Assembly: GCA_903813345.2 (NCBI GenBank)
Contig: CAIIXF020000011.1
Location: forward strand, 15,235,754-15,299,753
Length of the DNA: 64,000 nt
DNA from: Owenia fusiformis
Lineage: Eukaryota; Annelida; Polychaeta; Sabellida; Oweniidae
Direction: 5' to 3'
Within the stretch, counting starts at the first letter, position 1; each line of letters begins with the position of its first letter. Shown in pieces: positions 32,515 through 44,948 of this stretch. The position numbers and the translations under genes are program-made. A model generated the notes under the pieces. The model was given only the letters and a program-made list of their open reading frames with translations, was not told the DNA's origin and searched no databases.

Positions 32515-33000
32515 AAGATAATTCAACCGCTGGAAGATAATTCACCCGCTGGAAGATGAGCAACCCACTGGAAGATGAGCAACCAACTGGAAGAAGAGCA
32601 ACCAACTGGAAGAAGAGCAACCAACTGGAAGAAGAGTAACTAACTGGAAGAAGAGCAACCAACTGGAAGAAGAGCAACCAACTAAAAGAAGAGCAACCAA
32701 CTGAAAGAAGAGCAACCAACTGGAAGAAGAGCAACCAACTGGAAGAAGAGCAACCAACTGGAAGATGAACAACCAACTGGAAGATGAACAACCAACTGGA
32801 AGATGAACAACCAACTGGAAGAAGAGCAACCAACTGGAAGAAGAGCAACCAACTGGAAGAAGAGCAACCAACTGGAAGAAGAGCAACCAACTGGAACAAG
32901 AGCAACCAACTGGAAGATGAACAACCAACTGGAAGATGAACAACCAACTGGAAGATGAACAACCCACTTGAAGATGAACAACCCACTGCAAGATGAGCAT
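32515..33000 (+). repeat. 19-bp minisatellite, copy 4
   Basis: Same unit as in the other copies, with a different number and order of GAAGAAGAGC and GATGAAC variants. Confidence 0.9.
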
Positions 33001-35529
33001 TCCACTGGAAGATGATCCACCTGCTGGCAATTGAGCAACCTGCTGGAAGATGATCCACCCGCTGAGAGATGAGCCACCCGCTGGAAAATGAACAATTCCC
33101 TGGAAAATGAGCAATCCCCTGAAAGATAAGCCATGCACTGGAAAATGAGTCGCCTCCTGGACTCCACTCCCTTAAAGATGAGCCTCATCACAAAGTTCCT
33201 GTCACCTAAGTTAAGTAATCTTGTTGAGTTATCTTAGTTATTTGGTTAAGTTATCTTAGTTATTCCATATGGGGTCATCTACCAGCTAGACATGTTTTCC
33301 ATCTATGGTTTAGGAGCGGCAGGTTTTCTCGTTAGTGGGACACCTTCCATTTTGATTGAACCGGTGGATTTTGTTGGCCGACCCATTATTCTGGAGTGAA
33401 GGAACCTGGAATCTGCTAGGAGGCTGGATGGCTAAACATGTCTTAACACTTGATCAAGTGTTGGGAGGCCTTCCCCTGTTCATGTTTTATGTTGTCCCGA
33501 TTGATTTTGAGGAATATCTAAGAATGGCATCGTTGAGCATGGGTCATTCTGATCCATTGCATTGAGAGCTCTGGTTTACTTGGTCATACCGTTTGATGTT
33601 CCTCGTAGTACCTCCACTGTGATTCTGATGATCAGTGTCTATCAATCTCTAGATGCATGGGTTTCAGGTATCAATTCCTTGTAAGTCCCGACCAACAGTT
33701 TCCAAGTTGGATTCTTATTGTTGAGCTTGGTTCTTTGTTTTGCCTATATTCTGATGGCTGGTGAAAGCATTCTTTACTTGCAGGTCAAAATGGTGGGTCT
33801 TGCACCCACCAGGAGGAGGTATTCTGAATTTTCTTTCTTCAATGCATGCTGTGGTGCCGGCATGCATTGGGTCGTTCTGGAGGGGTATCGTTGAGCTCTG
33901 GTGAAGGTCCACTCATTTTTACTTGCTCGTATTGTAATGTTAGTAGTTAGCTATGACGGATATAGTGTGATCCAGAGATCTCGTGAGGACGCAGCAAGAG
34001 TTCACTTGGATCTGTACGGAATGGCCTTGGGGTTGATACATGTTACCTTGTACTCTTTAGGTAGGTAGACATTGCTTATCAGTGTTACAGTAAAGGTACT
34101 ATTGGGAATTGACAGTGGTATGGTCTTGTATTTCATCTTTTTAATGTGATGTATCCTAATTATGCATGGCCGAGGATGTCATTCTTGTTATTCTTCTTAA
34201 TCTCTCTGGACAGCATACAGCATGAGCAGGGGGATGGTCACCCAATGTTTGATCTTTTGTTAAGGTGTGTTGGCTTGAAAGCTTCCTAACAGATTCTATG
34301 TTCTGACATGAAAGAATAATGGAATCCACCTGGTTTTATCAAAATGGAAGTAATGTGTGCTATATTTGGAAAATATTGTCTTCATATTTTTTTTATAAAC
34401 TCATTTTCACCTGAGATTTAACATACCATGGTATGTTGGTCTCAGTTTTCGGATACCGATTCTCTTTTTTGGTGCGAGTTGGTAGATGATCTTAAGTTTC
34501 ATCAAATCATCATCAATTTTTCAATTTGACTGTTTTTTCTTGTTTTGAGGTCAGTGTTAATGCGACCATGTTTTGGTCCAATAAGCAATCAACCATCTAG
34601 GTATTTACGACCTAGAATCTGATTGATAAAGGCAACTTGGCAACTTTTTTGCAAATGATAATCCCTTGCATGCTTTGGAGTTAAGGTAGACAGTAAAATC
34701 ATTTTCTCATTGCAGGTGTTTTGAAGAGGGTTAAAGACTGCTCCTTGCCTGAACTACAACTACTACTGTTGCATGCGGAAGTTACTAATAAATGAATTCT
34801 CTTTTCACAGGACCATACACCCACCAGAAGAATCAGCTATACAGCGCTGGAAGCAGTATTTTTTACCTAGTTAAGATGTATTACTATGTGTACATGTACC
34901 TTACTCCATCCCTCCTAATTGATTTGAATTTTTGCAATATATTTAAATCGTAATATTAACAAGTACTACAGCACCTTTTTTGTATTTCCAGCAAAGCAGG
35001 CTCTTGGCTGCAACACAAGGAACAGTGGTTCTGTTTGCATGTGTTTGGTAATTTTCATTCTGAGTCTTTGGAAACTTACCAACAAAATATTTCTAGCTCT
35101 ATCAATTTGGTCTTGATCATTTGAATACTATAATGCTAGCTTTTAAAGGAACAATTTAAAAATTTATTCAGTAATGATATGATTTTTGTTCATAGTTTTT
35201 AGTAAACTGTACTTACTGGGCAATGATTTGATTTTTTATGTCACTACAGAAGTGTTGACATAATGTTATATTCTCAAACTGATGGGTGGACGAAACTTCT
35301 TGATGGCAGTAATCAGTTAGTGTTCGGCTTACTGTAACCAAGTGCATCTTTAACAAACGGCCAGTGGTGACATTTTGCATGTTCATGCATTCTCTTAAAG
35401 GTTATACAGTGTAAATGTACTCACATCTGAAAAATGGCCATTTCAGTGAGATGGGTATATTAACTTGTTTCTTTTAAGGAAAAAAGTCAAATCATTGCTG
35501 ACTTTTTTTTCTTTTTTAAGTACTTTCAG

Positions 35530-35685
35530 GTCATAACAATTTCTACCCTGGTTGTAGTCTTTCGAAGTGGATCAATGATTTGGGTCAGTTGTTTGCAGTG
35601 TATGTATCTACAAAGCATATTGCTACTGCCTGTACTAATAGGTGTGTGCAACTAAAGAAACAACAGGAATGCTACACCAACACAG
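35530..35685 (+). other. Candidate coding exon, copy 4 (most diverged)
   Basis: The interval is open with the same splice-like borders. Against copy 3 it has about eight substitutions, only one of them synonymous, and all four Cys codons persist (one TGT became TGC). No indel occurs inside, whereas the nearby flanks have several. Confidence 0.3.
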
Positions 35686-35919
35686 GTAAGGGTAGCTATA
35701 GTGTAGAGCCAATTTGGAGATAATATGTATGTTGGCTTTACATATCAAAAAATGAATAAAAAATGAATAAAACTATTCATTATATTGGGTTTGGGGGTGG
35801 GGGGTAATTCAATATTCAAAAACATAATTTTCATTCATGTTCTAAAATATATAGACCACAATTCACTTCTACAGAGATACTTCTGTTCAGACAGTTAGTT
35901 GATTTGATGATGTAAATCA

Positions 35920-37100
35920 CTAATGTGGCAGATGTGGCACCACTAATGACGTACAAGACTGTAATGATGGTGGAACTTACATAGTTATGGACTGCAATTT
36001 CCTATTCTGTGTTGGACAAATTATGAACTAACATATAATTGCCATGAACTGCATGTGTATATATATATATATATATAACATGTGTACAAAAATCATGAAT
36101 TAATATTGACCACTGTACTTTTTGTTTACTATTTTTTAACATATGTAATACAAAAATATTCTGACTGGCTTTATTTTTCTCTAGTGCAATTTTATGATAA
36201 GTCCACCAAATAATGAAATGACTGGCAAACCAATGTCCAATAGTATTGAAGACTCAATCTGTCTGATGGGATAAAATCTGTAGCCATATAAATATTTTTC
36301 CATTCTTTGATATTGAACCCAAATTGGAACAGAAATAAGATTTAACTGATTGATGAAGTTTCTGTTTTTTATTAATTGAACAATATTGATGCAATATTTC
36401 TAATAGAGTAGTAGCTATATTGAATATTGATACAGTTAAAACCTGTTTCTGGAATCTGGAAACATGTCTCTCAAGTAAACACATGTTTAGTGATACCACT
36501 TCAAGATACATTTAACATTGACTCCTATATGAAATTCCCTCTGTAATGAATATTAAGTACAATGAACTCTTTAATACCAGATTACTTTGAATTAGATTAC
36601 TATCAGATTACATTACTATCACATTACTATTTAGTAATTTACATCAATGAACATTTTTTGTGACTGATGTTAATTATATAGATGTTTTACTGTACAAAGA
36701 TGGCATAAGAGGTTTTGGTGAAGCAAGATTACTGTTTATGATATGGAAAAGCAGAAAAGGGTCCCTGTATTTCTCGATTCATCAATATATCCAATTGGCA
36801 TGCAACTAGATGGTAATGTTGGAGTGCTTATTATGATTTCACATTTAAAGTCCGATACCTTAGAGAATAAATGTTTTGAAGTTTTAAAGATGTGTTGTGT
36901 CAATTAGGATTTACCCGGACAAAGTTGAATATGGAAAAATAAATGCAAATAAATGTTAGTGTAACAGAACTTGAATTTGGCATCAAATAGATAAAAAAGT
37001 TTTTAATAGTTAACAATTCAAATCTCATTAAGAACTAGACTTCAAGATTTCAAATATATGTAGCAAAGCGTCCATAGTGATCAAATGAAACAAAGATAAA
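35920..37100. other. Unique AT-rich spacer with a TA microsatellite
   Basis: A (TA)n run spans 36058-36077. The rest is AT-rich with stops in all frames; the longest frame (85 codons, minus strand, 36254-36511) has no family resemblance. No gene is supported. Confidence 0.6.
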
Positions 37101-37459
37101 GAAATATCTGTTTCAATGAGTTCCTTAGTTGTTTGTACCAAATTACCACTATATGTCTATGAGATCCATAATTGTCAGCTCCAAATCATCACTGTATATG
37201 TCCATGAGATCCATTGTTGTCGGCTCCAAATCACCATAGTTGTCCCCTCCAAACTATCACTGTATAGGTCCATGAGATCCATAGCTCTCAGCTTTCAATG
37301 ATCACCGAATATGTCTATGATATCCAAAGTTTCAATGATCACTGTACATCATGGCTATGATATCCATAGTTGTCCGCTCCAAATCATCACTGAATATGTC
37401 CATGAGATCCATAGTTGTTAGCTCCGAAATATCACTATGTGTACATACAGTATCCAATC

Positions 37460-37760
37460 CATGGCACTCATGGATGTCATACTCAAATAAACGCTTAAGA
37501 GATACAGTAGAAGAATTGGCTCCTAGGGTTCTATCTCTATTACTAGTATTTCCTAACAAAAAATTCAAAGCACAAAAAGTGATCAAGATATCAATTCCAA
37601 CTTTTAGAACGCTGATTATGAATTTTAACGTGTGAGCTCCTTTGCGTTCATTCATTTATCATTTAGTTGTCAATGATATTGGGAGTAAATCACCCCTCCC
37701 TCGTTTATTCTGTAGCCTATATTCGATAGAGAATATTTGAGAGTGGGGTGACTTACTCCC
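37460..37760. mobile_element. Insertion in the satellite ending in a small hairpin element
   Basis: Non-satellite sequence interrupts the array. Its right end is an 80-bp hairpin: GGGAGTAAATCACCCC (37681) pairs with GGGGTGACTTACTCCC (37745-37760), and an inner AATATTC/GAATATT-like stem lies in the loop. It resembles a very short MITE inserted in a satellite unit. Confidence 0.5.
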
Positions 37761-38206
37761 CGTATCAATGATCACTGAATATGTCTATGGTTATCCATAG
37801 TTCTCAGGTTCAAATGATCACTGAATATATCATTGAGATCCATGTAAGCTCCTGCATGCATGTGTCTATGAGATCCATATTTGTCAGCTGCCAATGATCA
37901 CTGAATATATCATTGAGATCCATGAAGCTCCTGCATGTGTCTATGAGATCCATATTTGTCAGCTGCCAATGATCACTGAATATATCTATGAAATCCACGT
38001 AAGCTCCTGTATGTGTCTATAAGATCCATAGTTCTCAGCTGCCAATGATCACTGAATATATCTACGAGATCCACATAAGCTTATGTACATTATGTGTCTA
38101 TGAGATCCATAGTTGTCAGCTGCCAATGATCACTGAATATATCTACGAGATCCATGTAAGCTTATGTACATTATGTATCTATGAGGCATCGTCTTATTAT
38201 ATCGAT

Positions 38207-39321
38207 GCGCATTGTACCGAAAACCTGTATACCTACACAATGTTTTTGATGTAAAAAGGCTTGTAATGGAAGATGTGTGATAAGAGTAGAAGAGTGTTAT
38301 AATATAAGTATTGTTGAAAATCATCTTCATTTAACCAGGAAGATCAGGCAAGAAAAAGCAACAGAATACAAGAGTAGATAGCTTAAGCGTCATCAAGGAA
38401 TGGTTATTCAAAACAGCGTAAAATCAAAGCCCAGGTTGAGCATCTAGGTTTATGAAACAGATTGGCATGTAGCTTCAGTTAGATCTCAAAATTTCAGGGA
38501 CTAAGAAGTAATATATTATCACTGTATCATATCATATCATAGCGTACATTCAGGTACTGTGTTTGTCTGCTAAAATGTCACTTATTTATGATTAAAGTTC
38601 AGTGTGTTCCATTCAAATCCCCAGGCCTTGAATGATTTATTCAATTCTAGAACAAAATAGATTTAAGAAGACGAGATAAGCTTTCCAATGGTGTGCGAAA
38701 TGTGTGGGTGCGTAGCTATGTCATATCATAACAAAAGCTGTAAGTCCGCGAAGATATTTTCATTAGATCATCTATTACATAATTCAATGCGTTACATCTA
38801 AATTCAGTTCAATTTACTGTCTCTCATCAATTCTATCCCAATTCTCTGCCCTCAAAAATGGATCATTGAACCTATGCTGGACGACATGGAATAAATGTTG
38901 AAAGATGGCAACTTTTTATCAAATGGCTTCCATTTTCAAAGACACTTCGAAATCAGACGCCCTGTTGTCATCAGTTGTTTTCCGAAAAGGCGGACAAACA
39001 AACAAACGGATCGACTGGGTTTTTTCTCTCTGGGAATCAAGTGGAAACGATGACAGATTGTTTTAGTCTCAAATTAGATGTTCTCTCGTTTGTAAGGATG
39101 CATAATGAATATCATACGGTATATCAAAACTTGAAAATTGTCTAATCATATTTTACTCCTAATAAACTTTAAATGTGTGTTCGCTGTTTTGCCTCTCAAT
39201 AACTTTGTGCTTGCTCTTGAAGGTTACAAGAAGATATACGTTACAACTCACGCAAGAAAACTTCGGTACAACGCCCATCGGTATTATGGCATTTGGTATA
39301 AGGCCTTTCGGTACAATGCGC
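38207..39321. mobile_element. ~1.1-kb insertion in the satellite with 16-bp terminal inverted repeats
   Basis: GCGCATTGTACCGAAA (38207-38222) is the exact reverse complement of TTTCGGTACAATGCGC (39306-39321). The interval contains no satellite units, and the satellite resumes at about 39357. Near the right end the motif CGGTANAATG repeats four or five times (CGGTACAACG, CGGTATTATG, CGGTACAATG, CGGTATAATG, CGGTATTGCG). No transposase frame is seen, so it is a candidate non-autonomous DNA transposon of unknown superfamily. Confidence 0.5.
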
Positions 39322-42290
39322 GTCGGTATAATGGGTTTCGGTATTGCGCGGACCCCGTCTATGAAATCCATAGTTGTCAGCTTCAAATGATCACTGAATA
39401 TGTTTGAGATACATAGTTGTCAGCTCAAAATTATCACTGTATAGCCTAATGTCCATGGTATCCATCATCCATACTTCTCAGCTTCAAATGATCAGTTAAT
39501 TTTAATGAGATCCATGTTAGCTCCTGTATGTGTCTATGAGATCCATAGTTGTCATCTTCCAATGATCAAAATATATCTTTGAGATCCTTATCAGGATCAA
39601 CTCCTGTTTGAGATCAATAGTTGTCAGCTCCAAATTATCACTGTATATGTCGATCCATGATCTGTATTTCACAGCATCCAATGATCAGTGGATTTTAATG
39701 AGATCCATGTAAGCTCCTGTTTATGTCTATGTGATCCATAGTTGTCAGCTTCCAATGGTCACTGAGTATATCTATGAGATCCATGTCAGCTCCTGTATGT
39801 GTCTATGAGATCCATAGTTGTCTGCTTCCAATGGTCACTAAATATATCTATGAGATCCATATCAGCTCCTGTATGTGCCTATGGGATCCATAGTTCTCAG
39901 CTTCCAATGTTCACTAAATACTGTATATCTATGAGATCCATGTCTGCTCCTGTATGTGTCTATGGGATCCATAGTTCTCAGCTTCCAATGGTCACTAAAT
40001 ACTGTATATCTATGAGATCCATGTCTGCTCCTGTATGTGTCTATGGGATCCATAGTTCTTAGCTTCCAATGATCACTGAATAAGTTTGAGATCCTTATCA
40101 CGATCAGCTCCTGTATGTATCTATGGGATCCATAGTTCTCAGCTTCCAATGGTCACTAAATATATCCATGAGATCCATGTCAGCTCCTGTATGTGTCTAT
40201 GGGATCCATAGTTCTCAGCTTCCAATGATCACCGAATATATCTATGAGATCCTTATCACGATCAGCTCTTGTGTGTGTCTATGGGATCCATAGTTCTCAG
40301 CTTCCCATGGTCACTAAATACTGTTTATCTATGAGGTCCATGTCTGCTCCTGTATGTGTCTATGGGATCCATAGTTCTTAGCTTCCAATGATCACTGAAT
40401 AAGTTTGAGATCCTTATCACGATCAGCTCCTGTATGTGTCTATGGGATCCATAGTTCTCAGCTTCCAATGGTCACTAAATATATCCATGAGATCCATGTC
40501 AGCTCCTGTATGTGTCTATGGGATCCATAGTTCTCAGCTTCCAATGATCACCGAATATATCTATGAGATCCTTATCACGATCAGCTCTTGTGTGTGTCTA
40601 TGGGATCCATAGTTCTCAGCTTCCCATGATCACTAAATATATCTATGAGATCTATGTCAGCTCATGTATGTGTCTATGGGATCCATAGTTCTCAGCTTCC
40701 AATGGTCACTAAATATATCTATGAGATCTATGTCACCTCCTGTATGTGTCTATGGGATCCATAGTTCTCAGCTTCCAATTGTCACTAAATACTGTATATC
40801 TATGAGATCCATGTCTGCTCCTGTATGTGTCTATGGGATCCATAGTTCTTAGCTTCCAATGATCACTGAATAAGTTTGAGATCCTTATCACGATCAGCTC
40901 CTGTGTGTGTCTATGGGATCCATAGTTCTCAGCTTCCAATGATCACTAAATATATCTATGAGATCTATGTCAGCTCCTGTATGTGTCTATGGGATCCATA
41001 GTTCTCAGCTTCCAATGGTCACTAAATATATCCATGAGATCTATGTCACCTCCTGTATGCGTCTATGGGATCCATAGTTCTCAGCTTCCAATGATCACTA
41101 AATATATCTATGAGATCTATGTCAGCTCCTGTATGTGTCTATGGGATCCATAGTTCTCAGCTTCCAATGGTCACTAAATATATCTATGAGATCTATGTCA
41201 GCTCCTGTATGTGTCTATGGGGTCCATAGTTCTCAGCTTCCAATGATCACTGAATATATCTATGAGATCCTTATCACGCTCAGCTCCTGTATGTGTCTAT
41301 GGGATCCATAGTTCTCAGCTTCCAATGGTCACTAAATATATCTATGGGATCCATATCTGCTCCTGTATGTGTCTATAAGATCCATAGTGCTCAGCTTCCA
41401 ATGATCACTAAGTATATCTACTAGATCCTTATCACGATCAGCTCCTGTATGTGTCTGCGAGATCCATAGTTGTCAGCTTCCAATGGCCACTAAATATATC
41501 TATGAAATCCATGTCAGCTCCTGTATGTGTCTATGGGATCAATAGTTCTCCGCTTCCAATGATCACTGGATATATCTATGAGATCCTTATCACGATCAGC
41601 TCCTGTATGTGTCTATGGGATCCATAGTTCTCAGCTTCCAATGGTCACTAAATATATCTTTGAGATCTATATCTGCTCATGTATGTGTCTATAAGATCCA
41701 TAGTTCTCAGCTTTCAATGATCACTCGGAATATAGTGAGATCTATAGTTGTCATCTTCCAATGGTCACGATCAAAATATATCTATGAGATTCTTATCAAG
41801 TCAGCTCCTGTTTGAGATCTATAGTTGTCCGCTCAAAATTATCACTGGATATGTCGATCCATCATCCATTTTTCACAGCGTCCAATGATCAATAAATTTT
41901 AATGAGATCTATGTAAGCTCCTGTTTATGTCTATACGATCCACAGTTGTCAGCTTCCAATGGTCACTGAATATATCTACGAGATCCATGTCTGCTCTTAT
42001 ATTTGTCTATGGGATCCATAGTTCTCTGCTTCCAATGATCACTGAATATATCTACGAGATCCTTATCACGATCAGCTCCTGTATGTGTCTATAAGATCCA
42101 TAGTTCTCAGCTTCCAATAATCACTGAATATATCTACGAGATCCTTATCACGATCAGCTCCTGTATGTGTCTACGAGATCCATAGTTGTCAGCTTCCAAT
42201 GGTCACTAAATATATCTATGAGATCCTTATCACGATCAGCTCCTGTATGTGTCTATGAGATCCATCGTTCTCAGCTTACAATGATCATGG

Positions 42291-43440
42291 TATAATAATA
42301 ATATAGCAACGTTAACTCAATCATTGAATATGAAAGTCTACCTAAGGTGTCTATTTTTGGATTTTCCGTCCTGAACGCTGTCTTATTAATTAATTACTGG
42401 CTTATTAATTTTCCTATGTTCTTCAGTGATATTTTCTCATTGTGCATAAGTTGTAAAAGTAATTCTGAGCACACTATAGCCTAAAAAAATATTTTTTGGA
42501 TGCCATATATTATGCTCGATGTTTCAATAGTACTCTTTTGCAATGTTTCTGTGCCTCTGTCATTTTTCTAATCTGGGCACAGATAAATGGCACTTTTTGA
42601 GAAATGAAATTCAAATAATATTGAATTAGTTTTAAAATATTGAAAGTTGCTTTGTTTTTAATACTGTAGAAAATGCAAAGACATCATCATTGCTCTGTTA
42701 AATAATTTTTGAACAGATTGAATTCCCATTCCAACATGCTTTATTTCATAAAAATCAAGACACTATTGACTATCTTATGAATTTTAAAAGTAAACTACAA
42801 TTTCGCCAAATATTCGTGAATCGCATTCTCTAATACGAATTTGAAAGGAAAAGGTTTTTTCTTCTTCCTGATGATATGGATGAATGCCTTTTCAATTTTT
42901 GTGCATGTTCCGTGATGCTTGGACAACATTTATCTATTTTCTTACCGAATCACTTATTGTTATTGATATTACTTCTTGAAATATGAATGTTAAAGACATA
43001 AACAACTTGAAATTGTTGATTATTCTATTTCGCGTTCCATTGATTTCATTGAGTTTTGGCGATACATGGTACATCCTATCCTTAAAGTACAACTTCAGTT
43101 CTGAAAAGCTATTATCTGGATTTTATTTCATTTGAAACATAAACGATTATTATTTAAGGAAATATAGCATTTTTGGCACCCCCTAAGTCACGTTGACCTC
43201 AATTTGACATTTTTGGAGGGGGTGGGGGGTTATTTGGTCTTGCGATATAGTGTTATAAAAAGGTAGCAGACATTTGCGTTAATTGTATCATCGATTACGA
43301 ATATTTTACTTTCAATCGATTGAACATATTAGTTTCTTAATCTGTATTGTCGTATTGCATGTGTACACGATGGAATCAGACAATAATATGTATCTCAATT
43401 CAACTATTCAGAAATGGTTAAAATCTCTCAATGTTCAGAG
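42291..43440. other. Unique AT-rich region, nothing recognised
   Basis: No long frame, tandem repeat or terminal repeat was identified. A short G-rich stretch (GGAGGGGGTGGGGGGTT) occurs near 43217. Confidence 0.5.
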
Positions 43441-43690
43441 GCCGGCATAGCCAGCTTTAGATCGGGGGGGGAGGGGGTGCGATCGCCAAAACAATTTCGG
43501 TCTTCAGTCAGGGGGGGTTGCGATTGTAGCATAACAAGCCCAAAATAAGATTTATTTGAATTTTACAAAAATTGATGCGACCCAGAGCTAGAAGCTTCAA
43601 ATAAAAAGCACTTTAAAATTCTCATGGTTTTATTGGTTATGGGGGGGGGGGGTGCACCCATCGCAACCCCCTGGCTACGCGTATGATGTT
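43440..43690. mobile_element. Possible small element with GTAGCCAG-type ends and poly-G tracts
   Basis: CATAGCCAG at the left (about 43447) and CTGGCTACG at the right (about 43671) are near-inverted. Each is followed inward by G or C runs: G8AG5 at 43464-43477 and G12 at 43641-43652. GTAGCCAGGGGG-like ends are seen in some invertebrate interspersed repeats, but no target duplication is evident. Confidence 0.3.
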
Positions 43691-44465
43691 ATGTGGAAAG
43701 TCGTCTATATCGTTCGAGAAAAATAACATTTACTTTAGAAAAGTGAGAATGAGTTGTGTCAAGATTTAAAAGATCGACTTTCCATGGTGATTTTATATAA
43801 TGAAAACATTCGAACATTTTAAGCACAATAGAATTAAGGTATTGCCATAAAATACGTTTTACGAACATAAAATAGGCGTTTTGATATAGAAGATTTGACA
43901 CAATATGTTTCATCTTATGGCCTAGTGTATTGTTATCGCCCACGTGTTTGTTCATCCCTCTGTCTGTCTATAAACATATTGTTTCTTGTAATTAGTTCGA
44001 AATACTGTACTCAACAATTGATGAATTCACTCTTAAAATGTGTCCAGCTTAAAGTCTTTGGCGTCCCCATGCCCCAACCCCCTGGCTCCGTCAGTGTGGT
44101 GTCAACTACTGACAACGTTGTTCAACCGCAAGATTTCAATACACAATTAAGTAGTCTAGTAGTTGTGGGGTTGATTTGAAAATCCTACCCCACATTTATG
44201 GGGTTAAACTCCCACAAGTATTCTATCAATTTGCTTCAAATTGCTTTCAAATTTAGCTCGACTAACCCCCGGGGACTAACCAAGTACTTGAACAAAAATT
44301 ATTATATTGACCAAAGTTCATATGCAAAAAAAACTTTAATCATTCTTAGCTGCTATTAAAATATTGAAAGTTCAAATCTTCCCATGTGAACTCAATACTC
44401 ATGAAGGGACATAATTTTTTGGTTGGCCTGCCTCTTTTGTTTAAAAATGTCTATAATTAATCAAC
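43691..44465. other. Unique flank before the tRNA-like array
   Basis: AT-rich. CCCCAACCCCCTGGCTCCG near 44070 resembles the C-rich end at 43665. No gene is supported. Confidence 0.4.
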
Positions 44466-44515
44466 TGAAGATAAATTACAATTTTTATGAATTTTACTTT
44501 AGTGTTAACATGGAA

Positions 44516-44583
44516 GCATTGGTGGTTCAGTGGTAGAATGCTCGCCATCACAATGCTGGCCATGGGTCGTCTCCTGGTCATTT
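44516..44583 (+). pseudogene. First, most ancestral-looking tRNA-Gly-like unit
   Basis: Its first 24 nt (GCATTGGTGGTTCAGTGGTA then GAAT) equal the 5' half of canonical animal tRNA-Gly(GCC), whereas later units read GCACTGA. The anticodon region (GCTCGCCATCACAATGC) and 3' acceptor strand are altered, so it cannot fold as a functional tRNA. It may preserve the founder sequence at the array edge. Confidence 0.6.
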
Positions 44584-44874
44584 TAAAACGGATATGAAGA
44601 TAGATAACAATCGCCTGTCATCCAACTGGCCATGGTTCCATTCCTGGTCAGTGCAATGTTTTTCATTTAAATACTTATATGAAGAGAAATTACTATTTTT
44701 ATGAATTGTACTTTACTTACAACATAAAAGCACTGGTGGTTCAGTGGTAGAATGATAACCTGTCATCCAGCTGGCAGTGGTTCAATTCCTGGTCAGTGCA
44801 ATGTTTTTCATTTAAATACTTATATGAAGAGAAACTACATCTTTTATGAATTATACTTTACTTACAACTTGAAA

Positions 44875-44948
44875 GCACTGATGGTTCAGTAGTAGAATGC
44901 TCGCCTGCCATCCAGCTGGCCATGGGTCGATTCCTGCTGGTCAGTGCA
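44875..44948 (+). pseudogene. tRNA-Gly-like unit retaining GCC at the anticodon position
   Basis: By alignment with tRNA-Gly, positions 34-36 are GCC (44907-44909), as in a true tRNA-Gly, instead of the GTC seen in most units. A 3-nt insertion (CTG) near the T arm and a weak anticodon stem argue against function. A similar unit follows about 290 bp later, and others with CTGCCAT lie near 51290, 52290 and 55920. Confidence 0.5.

Larger units (their letters stand above)
17684..35919 (+). repeat. Tandem array of a ~4.77-kb unit, four copies
   Basis: Anchored on AGAATCATTTGAAGA, copies begin at 17684 (variant), 22152, 26944 and 31716, giving lengths of 4468, 4792, 4772 and a partial last copy of about 4.2 kb. 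Each unit comprises, in order, a short degenerate 19-mer block, segment A', a 19-bp minisatellite, ~2.8 kb of mostly unique sequence and segment A. Middle copies are almost identical, while the right-hand half of copy 4 (from about 34980) carries many more substitutions and indels. That is the expected pattern for an array edge not homogenised by unequal exchange. Copy 4 leaves the family at GATGATGTAAATCAC. Confidence 0.9.
37110..42290 (+). repeat. Satellite array, ~76-bp unit built of two ~38-bp half-units
   Basis: The main unit contains GTCTATGGGATCCATAGTTC, TCAGCTTCCAATGGTCACTA and AATATATCTATGAGATCTAT, then GTCAGCTCCTGTATGT. GTATGTGTCT at 41131 and 41207 gives a 76-bp period. CTATGRGATCYAT occurs twice per unit about 38 bp apart, so the unit is a diverged dimer. 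The left part (37110-37450) has shorter ~45-bp units. A variant with GATCCTTATCACGATCAGCT alternates in places, giving higher-order periodicity. Two insertions interrupt the array. Confidence 0.9.
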
